Assembly: GCA_029858245.1 (NCBI GenBank)
Contig: JAOUFL010000174.1
Coordinates: 1-5,122, forward strand
Length of the DNA: 5,122 nucleotides
Reading direction: 5' to 3'
DNA from: Candidatus Zixiibacteriota bacterium
GTDB lineage: Bacteria > Zixibacteria > MSB-5A5 > RBG-16-43-9
Under the pieces are notes generated by a model that worked only from the letters and a program-made list of their open reading frames with translations, searched no databases and was not told the origin of the DNA. Below are positions 1-5,122 of the stretch, in pieces (position 1 is the stretch's first letter; every line of letters starts with the position of its first letter). The position numbers and the translations under genes were made by a program.

Positions 1-2021
1 CTAAGTTCAGATTAGTTTCCAATTATAAACCCACTGGTGACCAACCGCAGGCGATTGATAAACTAACCCTGGGTATTTTGAAGAACGAAAAATACCAGAC
101 CCTTCTGGGAGTTACCGGTTCAGGAAAAACCTTCACCATCGCCAATGTTATCGCCAATGCAGGTAAACCTGCCTTGGTCATCTCGCACAATAAGACCCTG
201 GCTGCACAGCTGTATGGAGAGCTTAAAGGATTTTTTCCTCAAAACGCAGTAGAGTTTTTCATAAGCTATTACGATTATTACCAGCCTGAGGCTTACATGC
301 CTCAAACTGACACCTATATCGAAAAAGATACTTCCATGAACGATGATATCGACCGACTGCGTTTACGTGCTACCTCCTCCCTGTTGGAAAGGGATGATGT
401 GGTCATAGTCGCCAGCGTCTCCTGCATCTATGGTCTGGGATCTCCCAAAGATTACAAAGACCTGCTTTTGTTTCTGGAGATAGGTGAACAGATAGAAAGA
501 GACGAGATCTTAAAATGCTTAATTGACATACACTATTCCAGAAACGATATCGAGTTCGCCCGGGGGACCTTCAGGGTCAGAGGGGATACAATTGAAATCC
601 ATCCAGCTTATGAGGAAACTGCTCTAAGATTAGAGATGCTCGAGGATAAAATTGAAAAAATCTCCGTTATCGATACCCTTAAGGGGAACCTGATCGAGGA
701 AAAAAGGAGAGTCGCCATCTATCCAGCAAAGCATTTCGTAACCACCCCTCCTCAACTGGAGGAAGCCATAAAATATATCGAGATTGAGCTGGCACAGAGG
801 TTAAACTGGTTCAGAAGCCAGGGAAAGCTCCTGGAAGCTCAGAGACTTGAATCCAGAACCAAATTTGACCTGGAGATGATGAAGGAGATCGGTTACTGTA
901 CTGGAATTGAGAACTATTCCCGTCATCTCGCCGGAAGGAAGCCGGGAGAAAAACCTTACTGTCTTTTGGATTTCTTCCCTGAGGATTATCTGATGATCAT
1001 AGATGAATCTCATCAGACAATACCCCAGATAAGAGGTATGTATGCTGGTGACAGATCCAGAAAAGAGGTTCTGGTTGAATATGGTTTCCGGCTCCCGTCA
1101 GCACTGGATAACCGTCCCCTGGTCTTCAAAGAGTTCGAGTCATTAATCCATCAGGTCATATTCGTCTCTGCAACCCCTGCAGAGTTCGAATTAGAAAAAA
1201 GCAAAGGAAAAGTGATTGAACAGATCATCAGGCCTACCGGTCTGATTGATCCCCGGATAATAGTCAAACCCTCTAAAAATCAGGTTGACGATCTTCTGGA
1301 GGAGATAAAATTACGGGCAGAGAAAAAAGAAAGGGTTCTGGTCACCACCCTCACCAAGAGAATGGCTGAGGATTTAGCTGATTATCTGTCCCAGATGGGT
1401 ATTAAGGTCAGATACCTCCATTCTGAAATAGATGCCATTGAAAGGGTAGATATTTTAAGGGATTTAAGACTGGCTGAATTTGACGTGCTGGTGGGGATAA
1501 ACCTGCTGAGAGAAGGGCTGGATTTACCTGAGGTCTCGCTGGTAGCCATATTAGATGCGGATAAGGAAGGTTTCTTGCGCTCGGGAACTTCACTTATCCA
1601 GATAGCAGGAAGAGCTGCACGCAACAAAGCGGGAGAGGTGATTATGTATGCGGATGAAGTAACTGACTCTATGAGAAAAGCACTTAAAGAGACTAACCGC
1701 AGAAGAGAAATCCAGCAGGAATATAACGAGACTCACGGGATTACCCCGCAGACTATTTACAAAACCAGGGAAGAGATTCTGAAAACCACAGCTTTTGCCG
1801 ACTCCCGCACAGAGCCTGTGGTGAAAGAAGAAAAGATGGATTATCTCGACTACTTAACCCTGGAGGATAAAATCGAGCATTTAGAAAAAGCTATGAAAAA
1901 AGCCTCGCGTAATATGGAATTCGAAAAAGCTGCTTTTTACAGAGATGAGTTAAAAAAGCTGAAAGAAACTCAGAAAAATAAGTTTAAAAAAAATCGAAGT
2001 GGTAGGGGTTCAAAATTTTGA
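1..2021 (+). CDS. uvrB: UvrABC excinuclease subunit B, 5'-partial
   Basis: UvrB is the DNA-damage-verifying helicase-like subunit of nucleotide excision repair. It is loaded by UvrA and recruits UvrC for the incisions. The reading frame is open from base 3 and already reads KFRLVSNYKPTGDQPQAI, the family's N-terminus. Aligned to E. coli UvrB (673 aa) only about three codons lie outside the window, so the TTG at 78 is not the start. There are 672 visible residues. Numbering from base 3, they show Walker A GVTGSGKT (36-43), the DNA-gripping beta-hairpin YYDYYQPEAY (89-98), the DESH Walker B box (334-337), LVTTLTKRMAEDL (446-458), GRAARN of helicase motif VI (536-541) and a C-terminal UVR domain that contacts UvrC (about 618-655). 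The protein looks functional. Motif VI reads SLIQIAGRAARN where SLIQTIGRAARN is usual. The last six residues and the stop are encoded by an inverted repeat. Confidence 0.97.
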   Translation, partial: KFRLVSNYKPTGDQPQAIDKLTLGILKNEKYQTLLGVTGSGKTFTIANVIANAGKPALVISHNKTLAAQLYGELKGFFPQNAVEFFISYYDYYQPEAYMPQTDTYIEKDTSMNDDIDRLRLRATSSLLERDDVVIVASVSCIYGLGSPKDYKDLLLFLEIGEQIERDEILKCLIDIHYSRNDIEFARGTFRVRGDTIEIHPAYEETALRLEMLEDKIEKISVIDTLKGNLIEEKRRVAIYPAKHFVTTPPQLEEAIKYIEIELAQRLNWFRSQGKLLEAQRLESRTKFDLEMMKEIGYCTGIENYSRHLAGRKPGEKPYCLLDFFPEDYLMIIDESHQTIPQIRGMYAGDRSRKEVLVEYGFRLPSALDNRPLVFKEFESLIHQVIFVSATPAEFELEKSKGKVIEQIIRPTGLIDPRIIVKPSKNQVDDLLEEIKLRAEKKERVLVTTLTKRMAEDLADYLSQMGIKVRYLHSEIDAIERVDILRDLRLAEFDVLVGINLLREGLDLPEVSLVAILDADKEGFLRSGTSLIQIAGRAARNKAGEVIMYADEVTDSMRKALKETNRRREIQQEYNETHGITPQTIYKTREEILKTTAFADSRTEPVVKEEKMDYLDYLTLEDKIEHLEKAMKKASRNMEFEKAAFYRDELKKLKETQKNKFKKNRSGRGSKF

Positions 2022-2028
2022 ACCCTAC
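2002..2028. repeat. Near-perfect palindrome across the uvrB stop codon
   Basis: A 27-nt inverted repeat has the arms GTAGGGGTTCAAAA and TTTTGAACCCTAC. It is perfect except for one extra G in the left arm, and its core GGTTCAAAATTTTGAACC is fully self-complementary. It contains the uvrB stop TGA (2019-2021) and encodes the final residues GRGSKF. No T-run follows on either strand, so it is not a standard intrinsic terminator. It looks like a dispersed intergenic repeat that has intruded on the gene end; copy number cannot be judged from this window. Confidence 0.75.
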
Positions 2029-2043
2029 AGAAAAAGCTTGATA

Positions 2044-2065
2044 GAACAGGCATCCCTGCCTGTTC
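2044..2065. repeat. Perfect 9-bp hairpin, intergenic repeat
   Basis: GAACAGGCA (2044-2052) and TGCCTGTTC (2057-2065) are perfect reverse complements around the 4-nt loop TCCC. There is no T-tract behind it, so it is not a classical terminator. It is GC-richer than the surrounding gap and lies 15 nt after the palindrome at the uvrB stop, which suggests a composite repeat element of REP or MITE type. Confidence 0.7.
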
Positions 2066-2069
2066 ATAA

Positions 2070-2090
2070 GGCCAGACAGGATATCTGACC
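2070..2090. repeat. Imperfect hairpin, third in the cluster
   Basis: GGCCAGA (2070-2076) can pair with TCTGACC (2084-2090) around a 7-nt loop, with one C/A mismatch. It starts only four bases after the preceding perfect hairpin. Taken alone it would be weak. As the third inverted repeat within 90 nt it supports a repeat cluster. Confidence 0.5.
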
Positions 2091-2144
2091 CTCCAAATTA
2101 AAATATAGGGCAAATCTTCAGCCTTGCTATTTTTCTGGAGTATC

Positions 2145-2164
2145 AGAGCTTGCTCTTGTTTTTT
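2145..2164 (+). terminator. Weak terminator-like stem with T-run after uvrB
   Basis: AGAG (2145-2148) and CTCT (2153-2156) can pair around the loop CTTG, and a T-rich run follows shortly after (2157-2164, TGTTTTTT). The stem is only 4 bp, so termination would be inefficient. It may instead be the outer end of the repeat cluster. It is the only candidate stop signal between uvrB and atpC that has a U-tract. Confidence 0.25.
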
Positions 2165-2177
2165 AAACAGAAAAAAG

Positions 2178-2203
2178 TTGACAAGTGAATTGCTTTTTAT
2201 AAG
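2178..2203 (+). promoter_or_regulatory. Possible promoter of atpC
   Basis: A perfect -35 hexamer TTGACA (2178-2183) lies 48 nt before the atpC start. The -10 is less clear. TATAAG (2198-2203) matches five of six positions but at a 14-nt spacer, which is short for sigma-70. At the ideal 17 nt the hexamer is AAGTTG, which is poor. The site is plausible because atpC stands alone behind a 210-nt gap, but it is uncertain. Confidence 0.4.
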
Positions 2204-2231
2204 TTGATAAAAGATTTTTAGTGAGATTCTT

Positions 2232-2648
2232 ATGTTTCAACTTAACATTGTCACATCAGAGAAAATCTTCTACGAAGACGAAGTATCGTCCCTTATTGCA
2301 CCGGGGATTGAAGGATACCTGGGGGTTTTGACCGACCATGCCCCCCTTATTACCTCTCTGGTTCCTGGAAAACTGACTGTAAAAAATTCTGAAGGAAAAG
2401 AGGTCATCCTGGTAATAAGCGGAGGCTTTTTGGAGGTATTGAAGAACAAGGTGATAATCTTAGCCGATTCAGTGGAGTTTACCGGGGATATCGACCTGGA
2501 AAGAGCAAAAAAAGCTTTGGAGAGGGCAAAGCAGAGGCTTAAATCAAGAGAAAAAGATATTGATATCCCCAGAGCTTTAGAAGCTTTTAAAAGGGCGAAA
2601 AATAGGATTGCTATTTGTAAACAATGTTTCCCGGATAAAACTTTTTGA
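2232..2648 (+). CDS. atpC: F-type ATP synthase epsilon subunit
   Basis: This is the central-stalk epsilon subunit of F1, which couples gamma rotation to the c-ring and can inhibit ATP hydrolysis through its C-terminal helices. At 138 aa it has the usual length (E. coli epsilon is 139). The N-terminal beta-sandwich covers about residues 1-84 and has the family signature GYLGVLTDHAPLIT (28-41), SGGFLEV (63-69) and LADSVE (77-82). Helix 1 starts with IDLERA (87-92), which fits the I/L-D-x-x-R-A motif linked to ATP binding in bacterial epsilon subunits. The second helix runs to about 127, with arginines at 121 and 125. The tail CKQCFPDKTF, with two cysteines, is unusual. A weak GTGAG (2221-2225) serves as Shine-Dalgarno. 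No atpD or other atp gene is adjacent, so the rest of the complex must be encoded elsewhere. Confidence 0.93.
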   Translation: MFQLNIVTSEKIFYEDEVSSLIAPGIEGYLGVLTDHAPLITSLVPGKLTVKNSEGKEVILVISGGFLEVLKNKVIILADSVEFTGDIDLERAKKALERAKQRLKSREKDIDIPRALEAFKRAKNRIAICKQCFPDKTF

Positions 2649-2717
2649 AATATCATCTATACCTGCTGATTTATGATTTAAAACCTTCCCTCAAATCCTA
2701 ATAAGTTATTTCCCATC

Positions 2718-2774
2718 AAAGGGTAAGCTTAAATCCCGGAATGAATTTTCCCTGAAATTCCCTTTATGTTTTTT
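2718..2774 (+). terminator. Possible terminator after atpC
   Basis: GAATTT (2743-2748) pairs with AAATTC (2755-2760) around a 6-nt loop. An outer pair AAAGGG (2718-2723) and CCCTTT (2760-2765) could close a larger structure; the two stems share base 2760, so they compete for it. Six Ts follow at 2769-2774. The inner stem is AT-rich and weak, and the outer loop is long, so this is only a candidate. The rest of the 2649-2780 stretch shows nothing else. Confidence 0.3.
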
Positions 2775-2786
2775 AATATAAAGATA

Positions 2787-2815
2787 TTGACATAGTGGTT
2801 TTAGTTTATTATCAT
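2787..2815 (+). promoter_or_regulatory. Sigma-70-type promoter of the glutamate dehydrogenase gene
   Basis: The -35 TTGACA (2787-2792) matches the consensus fully, and the -10 TATCAT (2810-2815) matches five of six at an ideal 17-nt spacer. Transcription would start around 2822, giving a leader of roughly 75 nt before ATG 2898. An alternative -10 TATTAT (2807-2812) exists but with a 14-nt spacer. Confidence 0.65.
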
Positions 2816-2833
2816 TTGTTACAAATTTCACAA
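2816..2833. promoter_or_regulatory. Rex-like operator candidate at the gdh transcription start
   Basis: TTGTTACAAATTTCACAA matches the Rex operator pattern TTGTGAAN4TTCACAA at 12 of 14 specified positions; the right half is perfect. It begins directly after the -10 hexamer and covers the expected +1, where a bound repressor would block initiation. An overlapping 13-bp inverted repeat ATTTGTTACAAAT (2814-2826) is a competing reading of the same bases. Rex responds to the NADH/NAD+ ratio, which would suit a glutamate dehydrogenase, but no Rex gene is visible and the gap is AT-rich, so chance is possible. Confidence 0.35.
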
Positions 2834-2886
2834 GCTTTCTGAATAAAGGAAGCAAAACAGGTGAAATTTAAAAAACCAAAAGTTAT

Positions 2887-2891
2887 GGAGG
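2887..2891 (+). promoter_or_regulatory. Ribosome binding site of the glutamate dehydrogenase gene
   Basis: GGAGG lies six bases before ATG 2898 in TGGAGGTAAGAAATG. It is a near-ideal Shine-Dalgarno sequence and fixes the start codon. Confidence 0.85.
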
Positions 2892-2897
2892 TAAGAA

Positions 2898-4154
2898 ATG
2901 GCATTAAACCCTTTTGAAATGGCAACCAAGCAGTTGGAAAACGCTGCAGCCAAGTTGAAACTGGATAAGGGTATCCTTAAAGTCCTTAGCCAGCCGGAAA
3001 GGGCTCTGGAAGTTTCTGTGCCAGTGGTAATGGATGACGGCAGAATAGAGGTTTTCTCTGGCTACCGGGTTCAATACAGCAGTGTCAGGGGCCCCTGCAA
3101 GGGAGGTATAAGATATCACCAGGATGTTACCATAGATGAGGTTAAAGCACTGGCTGCCTGGATGACCTGGAAATGCGCAGTAGTCAATATCCCCTATGGT
3201 GGAGGCAAGGGCGGGATAAAAGTTGACCCTTTTAAAATGTCAGAGGCTGAAATTAGAAGAATGACCAGAAGATTTACAGTTATGATTCTACCTTTGATTG
3301 GTCCGGAAAAAGATATTCCGGCGCCTGACGTAAACACCGGTCCAGCTACTATGGACTGGATGATGGACACAGTAAGTATGTTCAAGGGCTATTGTGCTCC
3401 CGGAGTGGTCACTGGTAAATCGATTGAGCTGGGAGGTTCTCTTGGCAGAAAAGAAGCAACTGGCAGAGGAGTAATGATCTGCACTCTCGAACTTCTTAAA
3501 AGGTTAAAAAAGGAACCTGAAAAAACCACAGTAGCAGTTCAGGGCTATGGAAATGTTGGCTCTATCTCCGCTACACTATTAGCAGAACAGGGTTGTAAGA
3601 TCATGGGAGTAAGCGACGTCTCCACCGGATTTTATAATCCTAATGGCCTGAATATAAAAGAGATCAACAAATATGTGGAAACTTCTAAAAACCGCCTTTT
3701 GAAAGGATACAATGCTAAAGGAGCCGAGGAAATCACCAATGAGCAGCTTCTGACCCTGGATGTGGATGTATTAGTCCCTGCAGCCCTGGAGGGCGTGATC
3801 ACCGAGAAGATTGCCAGGAAGATAAAAGCCAAAATCATTTCCGAAGGAGCAAATGGACCTACTACCCCTGATGCAGACAAGATTCTGCTGGAGAATGGAG
3901 TCATTGTGATTCCAGATATTTTAGCAAATGCAGGTGGAGTTGTCTGTTCCTATTTCGAATGGGTTCAAGATTTGCAATCCTTCTTCTGGGATGAGGATGA
4001 AGTAAATCGCAGACTGGAAAACGTTATGTCCAAAAGTTTTAACGAGGTCTGGAGTTTCGCTAAGGAGAAGAAAGTGGATATGAGAAATGGTGCTATGATG
4101 CTGGCTGTTCAGAAGGTAGCAACTGCTCTGCAGAAAAGAGGAATTTTCCCATAA
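2898..4154 (+). CDS. gdhA: Glu/Leu/Phe/Val-family dehydrogenase, probable glutamate dehydrogenase
   Basis: The enzyme interconverts glutamate and 2-oxoglutarate plus ammonium using NAD(P), at the carbon/nitrogen junction in the cytoplasm. The 418 residues match the ~420-aa hexameric class. The N-terminal substrate domain has PCKGGIRYH (K68), WKCAVVNIPYGGGKGG (K92 and catalytic K104) and PAPDVNT (D144). The spacings 24, 12 and 40 equal those of K89, K113, K125 and D165 in Clostridium symbiosum GDH. The Rossmann domain begins near 185-215 with VQGYGNVG (214-221), followed by SEGANGPTTPDAD (315-327) and DILANAGGVVCSYFEW (340-355), where S351 corresponds to the glutamate-binding Ser380. All catalytic residues are present. 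Cofactor choice (NAD or NADP) is not certain; D240 after the second strand mildly favours NAD. The gene is monocistronic: it has its own promoter, a strong Shine-Dalgarno and a terminator. Leucine or other amino-acid dehydrogenases of the same superfamily are shorter and less similar. Confidence 0.95.
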   Translation: MALNPFEMATKQLENAAAKLKLDKGILKVLSQPERALEVSVPVVMDDGRIEVFSGYRVQYSSVRGPCKGGIRYHQDVTIDEVKALAAWMTWKCAVVNIPYGGGKGGIKVDPFKMSEAEIRRMTRRFTVMILPLIGPEKDIPAPDVNTGPATMDWMMDTVSMFKGYCAPGVVTGKSIELGGSLGRKEATGRGVMICTLELLKRLKKEPEKTTVAVQGYGNVGSISATLLAEQGCKIMGVSDVSTGFYNPNGLNIKEINKYVETSKNRLLKGYNAKGAEEITNEQLLTLDVDVLVPAALEGVITEKIARKIKAKIISEGANGPTTPDADKILLENGVIVIPDILANAGGVVCSYFEWVQDLQSFFWDEDEVNRRLENVMSKSFNEVWSFAKEKKVDMRNGAMMLAVQKVATALQKRGIFP

Positions 4155-4200
4155 TCTTTTAAGGATATGTATCCCTGGAGATACAGAATTCACATAATAG

Positions 4201-4238
4201 AAAGAAACCCCGATTTTTTACAACCGGGGTTTCTTTTT
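4201..4238 (+). terminator. Strong intrinsic terminator of the glutamate dehydrogenase gene
   Basis: AAAGAAACCCCG (4201-4212) pairs perfectly over 12 bp with CGGGGTTTCTTT (4225-4236) around a 12-nt loop. The right arm runs into a T-rich tail TTTCTTTTT. The stem lies 46 nt after the gdhA stop. It separates gdhA from the propeller gene. Confidence 0.9.
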
Positions 4239-4341
4239 GATAAGTATTGCCTGTTTCAAAAGAATGTCGTAAGTTAAAATCTACTCTATGATTTTTCAAC
4301 TTTTTATTAAATAATTTTCAAATGCATTTTTATTTAATATC

Positions 4342-4370
4342 TTGACTCATTAAATATTTGTGTGTATTAT
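4342..4370 (+). promoter_or_regulatory. Sigma-70-type promoter of the beta-propeller gene
   Basis: TTGACT (4342-4347) and TATTAT (4365-4370) each match five of six consensus positions and are separated by exactly 17 nt. The predicted start is near 4377, giving a leader of about 23 nt to ATG 4400. The -10 element lies inside the longer open frame that begins at TTG 4358, so that upstream start cannot be on this transcript. The gap 4239-4341 is AT-rich and shows no other element. Confidence 0.75.
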
Positions 4371-4389
4371 GTAATTTACAATTAAAAAT

Positions 4390-4394
4390 GGAGG
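4390..4394 (+). promoter_or_regulatory. Ribosome binding site that sets start ATG 4400
   Basis: GGAGG sits five bases before ATG 4400 in TGGAGGAACTTATG. It selects this start over the in-frame TTG 4358 and ATG 4388. Translation from 4400 also puts the hydrophobic signal peptide at the very N-terminus. Confidence 0.85.
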
Positions 4395-4399
4395 AACTT

Positions 4400-4975
4400 A
4401 TGCGTGGTAATTTTATCCTTTTATTGCTCTTGGTTTTAATAATAATCCCGGAAACAGGTATTTTTGCTTACACCGGTGAAGTGGACACTTTTTTCACTAC
4501 CCCCGGACCCTGCCCTACGGGTTTAACTTTCTGCGGAAAGAATCTCTGGGTGGCAGACCGAAAAACTGATTCTCTGTATGCTATTGATCCTGAAGATGGT
4601 ACCGTGAAAAAAAGTATACCTGCTCCTGGCTATCATCCTGCAGGTTTAGCCTGGGATGGTAAATATCTCTGGTGTCTGGATAATGAGGAAAACCTGATTT
4701 TCAAGATAGACCCGCAGACCGGTATAGCTTTGAAAACCATCTCCGCTCCTTCCTCCAGCCCTAGGGACTTAGCCTGGGATGGAAAATTCCTCTGGGTGGC
4801 AGATAATCGGGCTAAGGAGATATATAAAATAAGCACGGAGGATGGAACAACCATCATAACCTTGCCTGCTCCCTCATCTTATGCCGAGGGACTGGCTTAT
4901 GACGGAAAATATCTCTGGGTATCTGATAGAATAGCCAACCATATTTATATGGTAACTCCGGATAAGGTGAGGTGA
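4400..4975 (+). CDS. Exported WDGKYLW-repeat beta-propeller protein, frame broken near its visible end
   Basis: No specific gene is recognised. From ATG 4400 the protein starts MRGN, then has a leucine-rich hydrophobic stretch (about 5-18) and a probable signal peptidase site after IFA (21-23), so it should be exported. The mature part consists of 41-residue repeats of the form P/SAP-x5-GLAWDGKYLWVAD-x5-IYKIDPEDG. Their GL/DL positions fall at residues 41, 82, 123 and 164, exactly 41 apart, each repeat being one propeller blade as in YVTN/SMP-30/NHL-like proteins. Such propellers usually bind ligands or partners rather than having a defined activity. The frame stops at TGA 4973-4975 after IYMVTPDKVR, but the next blade continues at once in another frame, so this stop is probably artefactual or mutational. 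The gene has its own promoter and Shine-Dalgarno. Confidence 0.8.
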   Translation: MRGNFILLLLLVLIIIPETGIFAYTGEVDTFFTTPGPCPTGLTFCGKNLWVADRKTDSLYAIDPEDGTVKKSIPAPGYHPAGLAWDGKYLWCLDNEENLIFKIDPQTGIALKTISAPSSSPRDLAWDGKFLWVADNRAKEIYKISTEDGTTIITLPAPSSYAEGLAYDGKYLWVSDRIANHIYMVTPDKVR

Positions 4976-5122
4976 TTTTATTCTTTGATGCTCCTGCACC
5001 CTATGCACGTGGATTGGCCTGGGATGGAAAGTATCTATGGAACGTGGATTATCAGACAGACAGACTTTACAGGATAAAAATAGGAGATGAGGAAAAGCTG
5101 AGATATTCTGAGGAGAGACTTG
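4966..5122 (+). pseudogene. Continuation of the beta-propeller protein after a 1-nt frameshift, 3'-partial
   Basis: Reading from 4966 gives GEVILFFDAPAPYARGLAWD and then GKYLWNVDYQTDRLYRI, a fifth blade of the same family in a different frame from the upstream part. The distance between the GL codons of blades four and five is 122 nt (4889 to 5011) instead of 123, so one base is missing; adding one G to the GG at 4966-4967 restores DKGEVILFF and the 41-residue period. After the blade the sequence turns charged (KIGDEEKLRYSEERL) and runs open to the window edge, which suggests a following domain. There is no convincing independent start: GTG 4972 has its Shine-Dalgarno-like bases directly abutting it. 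Whether this is a real mutation or a base-calling error cannot be told here. Confidence 0.8.

Noticed and set aside
78..80. TTG 78 as the uvrB start
   Set aside because: The 25 codons before it encode the conserved UvrB N-terminus (KPTGDQPQAI) in the same frame, so the gene starts left of the window.
2002..2090. CRISPR array or attachment site in the hairpin cluster
   Set aside because: The repeats are inverted and unlike one another, with no direct repeats, no spacers and no integrase or cas gene nearby.
2270..2656. Long reverse-strand open frame opposite atpC
   Set aside because: It lacks a recognisable protein pattern and a Shine-Dalgarno, and it lies across a well-supported atpC gene; it is a composition shadow.
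4169..4184. Small hairpin GTATC/GATAC just after the gdhA stop
   Set aside because: The stem is only 5 bp with no T-run; the strong terminator at 4201-4238 accounts for transcription ending.
3632..4193. Reverse-strand open frames opposite the 3' half of gdhA
   Set aside because: They overlap a fully conserved dehydrogenase, show no family motif and have no promoter or ribosome site.
4961..4980. Programmed -1 ribosomal frameshifting in the propeller gene
   Set aside because: There is no slippery heptamer at the junction and no obvious stimulatory hairpin right after it; a missing base explains the data more simply.
4972..5122. Independent downstream gene starting at GTG 4972
   Set aside because: It would start in the middle of a propeller blade, and its Shine-Dalgarno-like bases touch the start codon.

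Overview
The window is a piece of bacterial chromosome of moderate GC with AT-rich intergenic gaps. All four genes lie on the + strand. The gene content is mostly housekeeping: nucleotide excision repair (uvrB, missing only about three codons at its 5' end), an ATP synthase epsilon subunit (atpC), a hexameric-type glutamate dehydrogenase (gdhA-like), and the first part of a secreted beta-propeller protein that runs off the right edge. Sigma-70-like promoters and AGGAGG-type ribosome binding sites are readable. Nothing in the window fixes the phylum. The hairpin-rich intergenic repeats and the WDGKYLW-type exported propeller remind me of uncultured FCB-type or candidate-phylum metagenome genomes, but that is only an impression.

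Layout: 1-2021 uvrB. 2002-2160 is a cluster of small inverted repeats, the first of which overlaps the uvrB stop codon and encodes the last six residues. 2232-2648 is atpC, standing alone without atpD or other ATP synthase genes beside it. 2649-2897 is a regulatory gap with a weak terminator-like structure, a good TTGACA-N17-TATCAT promoter and an 18-bp site resembling a Rex (NADH-sensing repressor) operator at the expected transcription start. 2898-4154 is the glutamate dehydrogenase, followed by a strong intrinsic terminator at 4201-4238. A separate promoter (TTGACT-N17-TATTAT) drives the propeller gene, whose real start is ATG 4400.

The genes do not form one operon. Each of the last three has its own promoter candidate, and the gdhA/propeller boundary carries a clear terminator. 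The most checkable anomaly is in the propeller gene: its 41-residue repeats are spaced exactly 123 nt apart until the last visible pair, which is 122 nt apart. One base is therefore missing near 4966-4967, and the apparent stop at 4973-4975 is a frameshift product (mutation or assembly error), not the true end of the protein. I see no defence system, mobile element with a transposase, CRISPR array, tRNA or rRNA, and no convincing undescribed multi-gene system.
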